A DNA stretch of 64,000 nucleotides from Archangium sp. Its GTDB lineage: Bacteria > Myxococcota > Myxococcia > Myxococcales > Myxococcaceae. The DNA is taken from positions 310,001-374,000 of the forward strand of contig JAUXRX010000017.1 in NCBI GenBank assembly GCA_030681645.1, given 5' to 3'. Position 1 is the first letter of the stretch, and every line of letters starts with the position of its first letter. Made by a program: the position numbers and the translations under genes. This document shows, in pieces, positions 59,188-64,000 of the stretch. A model generated the notes under the pieces. That model had not been told where the DNA came from. It was given only the letters and a program-made list of their open reading frames with translations, and ran no database searches.

Positions 59188-59537
59188 AGGGTCTGGCGAC
59201 GCACGTGCACGTGGAGCTGTGGGGCGTCGACGGCGCGCTCCTCGATGATCCACCGCGCCTCGAGCAGGTGTTGCTGGCCTCCGCCGCCGCCGCGAAGTGC
59301 ACCGTGCTCGGCTCGGTGAAGCACCAGTTTCAGCCGCACGGCGCCAGTGTCGTGGTGCTCGTCGCCGAGAGTCACCTCTCGATCCACACCTGGCCGGAGC
59401 ACGGTTACGCCGCCGCGGACATTCTGACTTGTGGGGAAACTCTCCCCGAAGAAGGGGTCAAGTCGTTGATCGCCTTGATGAAACCGGCGAGATCCGAGGT
59501 CAAGCGGTATGACCGGGGGATCGTGCAACCCCCCTGA
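59184..59537 (+). CDS. speD: S-adenosylmethionine decarboxylase (pyruvoyl, SpeH class)
   Basis: This 117-residue proenzyme starts at GTG 59184, overlapping the prkA stop. It decarboxylates AdoMet to supply aminopropyl groups for spermidine. The self-processing serine S63 in AESHLSIHTWPEH, H68 and C83 in LTCGETLPEEG sit at the same positions as in the Thermotoga enzyme. Cleavage before S63 creates the pyruvoyl group. No speE is adjacent. The coupling to prkA suggests control by starvation. Confidence 0.94.
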   Translation: MKGLATHVHVELWGVDGALLDDPPRLEQVLLASAAAAKCTVLGSVKHQFQPHGASVVVLVAESHLSIHTWPEHGYAAADILTCGETLPEEGVKSLIALMKPARSEVKRYDRGIVQPP

Positions 59538-59553
59538 AAAAGTGGGGTCCTAC

Positions 59554-59573
59554 CTTGACCGACAGGGGTCAAG
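59554..59573. promoter_or_regulatory. Short inverted repeat CTTGACC/GGTCAAG
   Basis: Perfect 7-bp arms with a 6-bp spacer lie in the 122-bp gap between speD and the ArsA-like gene. It could be an operator for the downstream gene or a weak hairpin. Confidence 0.35.
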
Positions 59574-59659
59574 TGACCGAAGATCCGCGGCCCAAGGCCG
59601 GGCAGTCCTGTCACATCCACCATTTCCCGGTCGGCCACTTTCCAGGAAGGCGTTTCTCA

Positions 59660-61591
59660 ATGAGTCACGGACCCGTGATCCACTTCTTTGCCGGAAAAGG
59701 CGGCTCTGGCAAGTCTACCCTCGCGACTGCCTATGCCATGAACCTCCTCGAGGCCAACGGCAAAGAGCGCGTGCTGCTGCTCTCCCTCGAGACCCCGGGC
59801 GGCGTCGCCGACCTGCTCAAGAAGAAGCTGACCAACAAGCCGACGAAGATCGCGCTGGGCAAGGGCCTGGGTGGGCTGTTCGCCGCCGAGGTCGACTTTC
59901 CCGCGCTCGGCGAGGCGTACCTCAAGTTCGCCAAGCCGCAGGTGATGGCGGCCGTGACGAAGGGCGCCGTGCTCTCGGAAGACGAGCTGAAGAAGGTGCT
60001 CGAGGCGAGCCTCACCAACCAGGGCGAGGTGGGCTTTCTCTTCAACCTGCTCGAGCTCTCGGAAGGCAAGGAATACGAGCGCGTGGTGATCGACGGCTGG
60101 TCGAGCACGCACACGCTGCGGCTGCTCGATCACGCCACCAACGTGCGCCGCCTGGTGGGCCTCATCCGCGCCGAGCGGACGCAGCGGCCCTCGAAGACCA
60201 CGCCGCGCGCGCCGACCCCGGTCGACGAGCTGGCGCTCAAGGCCGACGCCGTCAACGCGATGCTGAAAGACCCGAAGCGCTTCGCCATGCACGTGTGCGC
60301 GGTGGCCGAGCCCGTCGGTGAGTCGCAGATCAAGAACCTGGTGAAGGGCCTCACCGAGCGCGCCATTCCCGTCGCCGAGATCATCGCTGACATGATCGAG
60401 GACGGGAAGGGCAGCCGCGAGGTCGAGAACCGCCGCGGGCTGCAGGCGCCGCACGTGCGCAAGTTCGCCACCATGAGCCCGAAGGTCGAGCTCATCCAGC
60501 GGCGCATCCTCGGGCCGCGCGGCCAGGAAGAAGTGAAGAAGTTCGCGAAGGAATGGTCGACCGGCAAGGAGACCAAGCAGCTCCAGTTCACGCCGGCCGA
60601 GGCGCCCCCTGCGCTCGTGCGCGCGCCGTCGATGCCTCCCATGGCAGCGCCGCCGATTCCGCCTACGCGCTTCATCTTCTTCGTCGGCTCCGGGGGCGTG
60701 GGCAAGAGCTCGTGCGCCGCCGCCGCCGCGGTGACGCTCACCGAGAAGGAGGGGCCGGTGCTGCTCCTCTCGATCGATCCGTCGCACTCGCTCTCTGACG
60801 TGCTGCAGAGCCGGCTCACCGACACCGAGACCCAGGTGAAGGGCACCAAGGGGCTCTACGCGCGCGAGATCGACTTCGCGAACTGGTTCGGGAACCTGAA
60901 GAAGAAGCTCAAGGAGCTCGCCGAGCCCATGTTCGGGCCCGAGGCGAAGGGCGAGACGTTCTCGCTCGACAAGGAGCTGTTCCGCAACCTGCTCGACCTC
61001 GCCCCCGTGGGCATGGACGAGCTGGCCGCGGTCAGCGCGCTCACCGATGCGCTGGTGCAGGAGCGCTTCAAGCGCATCGTGATCGACCCCGCGCCGTCGT
61101 CGAACTCGCTGCGCATTCTCGAGCTGCCGGGCATCGCGCGGCCGTGGCTCGCGTCGATCCACGCCGTCGCCACGAAGTACAAGGCGAAGGGCGGGCAGGG
61201 GCTGCTCACCTGGGTCGAGGCGCTGCTGGCGCACCTCGATCGCTTCGAGAAGGCCACCCTCAACCCGAACGAGTGCCGCTTCATCGTGGTCACCCGCGGC
61301 GAAGAGCTCTCGGTGCCGGCGGCCGAGCGCATCGTCGAGTCGCTCAAGGCGCGGTCGCTGCCGGTCGAGCGGGTGCTGGTGAACCGCGTGCTGCCCAAGA
61401 CCACGTGCCTGGTGACGGAAGAGCGTCGCAAGAACGAGCTCGAGATCTCGAAGCTGGTCGAGAAGCGCATCGGGCTGCCCGTCACGATGGCGCCGGCGCT
61501 GGGTCGTCACCCGGCCGGGCTGCGCGAGCTCAAGGGCTTCCGCACCAGCTGGTACGCCGCGGCCGCGGTGCTCAAGAGCAAGGCCGCCTGA
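59660..61591 (+). CDS. Tandem ArsA/Get3-like ATPase
   Basis: This 643-residue protein contains two SIMIBI ATPase halves. The first has the deviant Walker A GKGGSGKST (12-20) but a weak second half (VVIDGWSSTHTLRLL). The second has GSGGVGKSS near 343-351, LLLSIDPSHSLSDVL and IVIDPAPSSNSLRILELP, as in ArsA/Get3. A Pro-rich linker joins the halves. Myxobacteria do not need Get3 for tail-anchored proteins in the eukaryotic sense, and no arsenic genes are adjacent, so the client is unknown. AGGAAGG lies 10 nt upstream of the ATG. Confidence 0.9.
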   Translation: MSHGPVIHFFAGKGGSGKSTLATAYAMNLLEANGKERVLLLSLETPGGVADLLKKKLTNKPTKIALGKGLGGLFAAEVDFPALGEAYLKFAKPQVMAAVTKGAVLSEDELKKVLEASLTNQGEVGFLFNLLELSEGKEYERVVIDGWSSTHTLRLLDHATNVRRLVGLIRAERTQRPSKTTPRAPTPVDELALKADAVNAMLKDPKRFAMHVCAVAEPVGESQIKNLVKGLTERAIPVAEIIADMIEDGKGSREVENRRGLQAPHVRKFATMSPKVELIQRRILGPRGQEEVKKFAKEWSTGKETKQLQFTPAEAPPALVRAPSMPPMAAPPIPPTRFIFFVGSGGVGKSSCAAAAAVTLTEKEGPVLLLSIDPSHSLSDVLQSRLTDTETQVKGTKGLYAREIDFANWFGNLKKKLKELAEPMFGPEAKGETFSLDKELFRNLLDLAPVGMDELAAVSALTDALVQERFKRIVIDPAPSSNSLRILELPGIARPWLASIHAVATKYKAKGGQGLLTWVEALLAHLDRFEKATLNPNECRFIVVTRGEELSVPAAERIVESLKARSLPVERVLVNRVLPKTTCLVTEERRKNELEISKLVEKRIGLPVTMAPALGRHPAGLRELKGFRTSWYAAAAVLKSKAA

Positions 61592-61896
61592 TCGTTCGTT
61601 CTCCCTCTCCCTGCGAAGCGGGGAGAGGGTTGGGGTGAGGGGCAAGCGCCACAGCTTGCTGATCGCCCCCGAGCGCAACTCGAAGCCCGTTCCCTGGTCG
61701 ACGGTCGTCGACGCGCCCGTTGGCGCTCTCCCAACCTCTCCACCGCCTGCTTCGCCTCGGCGCACCTCCGCTTCGCTCCAGTTGCGCTCGCCCAGCGTTC
61801 CGCTGGACCGGCTCCGCTCCGGGGGAGAGGGAGACAGCGTCGTGCGTCATTTTAGGTTCTTGACGACGCGGCCCGGCTCGACGACACACCGCGCAC
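61592..61896. repeat. Repeat-rich 305-bp intergenic region
   Basis: This gap contains a full family A repeat (61600-61644) and a longer composite (61722-61836). The composite has outer arms CTCTCCCAACCTCTCC and GGGGGAGAGGGAG around an inner stretch with GCTTCGCCTCGG and GCTCCGCTCC, itself palindromic in parts. Between them lies CGACGGTCGTCGACG. No coding frame is convincing. The accA promoter should lie in the last 60 bp. Confidence 0.75.
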
Positions 61897-62868
61897 ATGG
61901 CCGCAATCAACATCGCGCACTCCCTCGAGTTCGAGCGTCCGCTCCTGCTGCTCGAGAAGAAGATCGACGAGCTCAAGACCCTCTCTGCCTCCGGCGCCGT
62001 CGACATGACCGCCGAGATCGGCCGCCTCGAGAAGAAGGCCCGAAGGCTCCAGGAAGAGATCTTCAGCGACCTCTCCCGCTGGCAGATCGTCCAGCTCTCC
62101 CGGCACAACGCCCGGCCGTACTTCAGCGACTACATCGCCCACACCTTCACCGACTTCTGCGAGCTGGCCGGCGATCGCCTCTTTGGCGAAGACCCCAGCA
62201 TCGTGGGCGGCTTCGCCCGCCTCGACGGTGAGCCGGTGCTGGTGATGGGCCACCAGAAGGGCCGCAGCACCAAGGAGAACATGCTGCGGAACTTCGGCAT
62301 GCCCAGGCCCGAGGGCTACCGCAAGGCCCGGCGCCTGATGGAGCTCGCCGCCCGCTTCAACCGCCCCATCTTCACCTTCGTCGACACCCCCGGCGCGTAC
62401 CCCGGCATCGGCGCCGAGGAGCGCGGCCAGGCCGAGGCGATCGCCATGAACCTCGAGGTGATGGCCGGTCTGCCCGTGCCCATCATCAGCACCGTGATCG
62501 GCGAGGGCGGCTCGGGTGGCGCGCTGGCCATCGGCGTGGGCAACCGGGTGCTGATGCTCGAGTTCTCGATCTACTCGGTGATCTCCCCCGAGGGCTGCGC
62601 GTCGATCCTCTTCCGTGACGCCTCACGCGCCGACAAGGCCGCCGAGGCGCTCAAGCTCACCGCGCGCGACCTGCTCAAGCTCAACATCGTCGACGAGGTG
62701 ATCCCCGAGCCCCGCGGCGGCGCGCACCGCGACCCGACCACCACCGCCGATTCCGTCGGTGCCACCCTGCGCAAGCACCTGGGCGAGCTCAAGAAGCTCA
62801 ACCCCCGGCAGCTGGTCGCCGATCGCTACGCCAAGTTCCGCGCCCTCGGCGCCTTCCTGGGGAAGTGA
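61897..62868 (+). CDS. accA: Acetyl-CoA carboxylase carboxyltransferase subunit alpha
   Basis: This 323-residue AccA contains the signatures LSRHNARPYFSDYI, GDRLFGEDPSIVGGFARLDG, VMGHQKGRSTKENMLRNFGM, FVDTPGAYPGIGAEERGQ and GEGGSGGALAIGVGN. With AccD it transfers CO2 from carboxybiotin to acetyl-CoA in fatty acid synthesis; accD is not in this window. The stop is directly followed by the GTG of the cytidylate kinase gene. Confidence 0.97.
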   Translation: MAAINIAHSLEFERPLLLLEKKIDELKTLSASGAVDMTAEIGRLEKKARRLQEEIFSDLSRWQIVQLSRHNARPYFSDYIAHTFTDFCELAGDRLFGEDPSIVGGFARLDGEPVLVMGHQKGRSTKENMLRNFGMPRPEGYRKARRLMELAARFNRPIFTFVDTPGAYPGIGAEERGQAEAIAMNLEVMAGLPVPIISTVIGEGGSGGALAIGVGNRVLMLEFSIYSVISPEGCASILFRDASRADKAAEALKLTARDLLKLNIVDEVIPEPRGGAHRDPTTTADSVGATLRKHLGELKKLNPRQLVADRYAKFRALGAFLGK

Positions 62869-63549
62869 GTGGCGCGGCCCCTCATCGTCGCCATCGATGG
62901 TCCTGCCGGCGCCGGCAAGTCGAGCGTCTCGAAGATCCTCGCGCTGCGCCTCAACTTCACCCTCGTCGACACCGGCGCCATCTACCGCTGCATCGCGCTC
63001 AAGGCGTCGCGGAGTGGGGTGGCCTTCGATGACCTCCCGGCGCTGCAGAGTTTGCTCGACGCGGTGAAGGTCACCTTCCGCATGGAGGAGGACAAGAACC
63101 ACGTCTTCCTCGACGGAGAAGACGTGTCGGCGGCCATTCGCACCTCCGAGATCTCGCTGGCCGCCAGCAAGGTGTCGAGCCAGCCGGTGGTGCGCAACGC
63201 CCTGCTCGAGCTCCAGCGGCGCCTGGCGCTGGCTGCCGAGCACGGCGCCATCCTCGAGGGGCGCGACATCGGCACGGTCGTCTTCCCGGACGCTGACATC
63301 AAAGTTTTCCTCTTCGCCGACCCTGCCGTCAGGGCCGAGCGCCGCTACGAGGAGCTGTTCCAGAAGGGTCACGAGAAGCCCGTCGACCAGGTGCTCGCCG
63401 ACCAGAACAAGCGCGACAAGGAGGACACCGAGCGGGAGGTGGCCCCCCTCAAGCCCGCTCCGGACGCCGTGCGGATCGACTCCACCCACCTCCACCTCTC
63501 CGAGGTGGTCCACCAGATCGAGGGTCTGGTCTCCGCCAAACGGGGGTGA
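62869..63549 (+). CDS. cmk: Cytidylate kinase
   Basis: This 226-residue protein phosphorylates CMP/dCMP. It has the P-loop GPAGAGKSS, the CMP-binding segment LVDTGAIYRCIALKA, LEGRDIGTVVFPDADIKVFL and a lid with RYEELFQKG...DKEDTERE. The start GTG 62869 follows the accA stop with no gap, so it is probably cotranslated with accA. Length and motifs are standard. Confidence 0.96.
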   Translation: MARPLIVAIDGPAGAGKSSVSKILALRLNFTLVDTGAIYRCIALKASRSGVAFDDLPALQSLLDAVKVTFRMEEDKNHVFLDGEDVSAAIRTSEISLAASKVSSQPVVRNALLELQRRLALAAEHGAILEGRDIGTVVFPDADIKVFLFADPAVRAERRYEELFQKGHEKPVDQVLADQNKRDKEDTEREVAPLKPAPDAVRIDSTHLHLSEVVHQIEGLVSAKRG

Positions 63550-63610
63550 TCTTAAGACTCAGTTTCTTTCGGCCAGCGGCGCGCCGACCTAGAGTGGCGC
63601 CCAGTCCCCC

Positions 63611-64000
63611 ATGAAGTGGACCACTGACGAATTCACCGGAAGGCGCTTCGGCAAGTACGAGGTGCTCTGCAGGCTCGCGATTGGCGGCATGGCCGAGATC
63701 TTTCTCGGCTTCGCCCGCTCGGGTCCGTTCATGGGCCGGCCGGTCGTCATCAAGCGCATCTTGAACGAGCAGCGCGAAGACTCGAACGCCCTGCAGATGC
63801 TGATCGACGAGGCCAAGATGACGGCCACGCTCAGCCACCCCAACGTCGCGCAGGTGATGGATCTCGAGTCTGACGGCGAGGAGATCCTCCTCGTGATCGA
63901 GTTCATCACCGGCGCCAACGTCGAGGAGATCGTCGAGGCCTACACCACCCGGCAGGAACCGGTGCCATTGGGCTTCGCCATCACCGTCATCCGCGAAGCG
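63611..64000 (+). CDS. N-terminal part of a Ser/Thr protein kinase (3' truncated)
   Basis: The first 130 codons are visible and the frame runs off the window. ATG 63611 opens MKWTTDEFTGRRFGKYEVL. The kinase Gly-rich loop LAIGGMAEIFLG and the invariant Lys in PVVIKRIL follow, then SHPNVAQVMDL and LLVIEFITGANVEEIVEA. It resembles the kinase at 10986 but has a normal start codon and is preceded by a 61-bp AT-richer gap. The HRD and DFG motifs lie beyond the window. Confidence 0.92.
   Translation, partial: MKWTTDEFTGRRFGKYEVLCRLAIGGMAEIFLGFARSGPFMGRPVVIKRILNEQREDSNALQMLIDEAKMTATLSHPNVAQVMDLESDGEEILLVIEFITGANVEEIVEAYTTRQEPVPLGFAITVIREA

Overview
The window looks like chromosomal DNA from a myxobacterium (Myxococcota, Cystobacterineae-like). 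The evidence is very high GC, glycine-rich lipoproteins, two proteins with MYXO-CTERM sorting tails, eukaryote-like Ser/Thr kinases with C-terminal membrane anchors, a truncated Hsp70 paralogue, TPR proteins of gliding-motility type, and dispersed palindromic repeats. I see no rRNA, tRNA, CRISPR array, phage or insertion sequence. Genes are tightly packed, and 4-nt start/stop overlaps (GTGA or ATGA) are the normal junction.

Layout. 1-4046: end of a membrane-anchored protein, a propeller-like lipoprotein and a TolB-like lipoprotein. 4039-10972: a fatty-acid/acyl-CoA oxidation set (thiolase, MDR dehydrogenase, enoyl-CoA hydratase, 3-hydroxyacyl-CoA dehydrogenase) interleaved with surface proteins and a glycerophosphodiesterase. 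10986-16182: a Ser/Thr kinase that lacks a normal start codon, then an M16 peptidase pair (one catalytic, one degenerate). 16276-21268: a PilZ protein, then an envelope cassette (LPP20-like, FlgT-like, PEGA lipoprotein, FecR, unknown secreted protein) ending in a type 5 uracil-DNA glycosylase. 21387-26491: two TPR proteins resembling GltD/GltE of the gliding machinery. 26572-32272 (minus): a five-gene operon (coiled-coil protein, calcineurin-like protein, CAP lipoprotein, SDR, START-like protein). 32399-34402: a fusion of tRNA-guanine transglycosylase with an MnmD-type methyltransferase. 34483-35936: a papain-like protease overlapped by a small antitoxin-like gene. 35941-41638: a HEAT-like protein, an anion transporter, and divergent Ku and LigD (non-homologous end joining). 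41681-43648: TcdA, TatD and Trm112-like proteins. 43817-49950: a small unknown gene, a PqqD-HlyD fusion, a 67-residue unknown protein, and a TonB-domain/TonB-dependent receptor fusion with its lipoprotein. 50011-56879: MYXO-CTERM proteins, a lidless Hsp70 and a large Cys-rich lipoprotein. 56968-64000: PrkA kinase, AdoMet decarboxylase, a tandem ArsA/Get3-like ATPase, AccA, cytidylate kinase and the start of another Ser/Thr kinase.

Two observations run through the whole window. First, short palindromic repeats (family A, arms CCCTCTCCC/GGGAGAGGG; family B, core CTCGACTCCGCTCGG) occupy every convergent gene gap longer than 30 bp. Second, in four secreted proteins or lipoproteins such a repeat lies inside the coding sequence and encodes the n-region of the signal peptide. 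The best candidates for undescribed biology are this repeat/signal-peptide association, the Tgt-MnmD fusion with a changed anticodon-recognition loop, the protease/antitoxin-like pair, the kinase with an apparent ATT start, and the LPP20/FlgT-like envelope cassette upstream of the gliding-type TPR genes.
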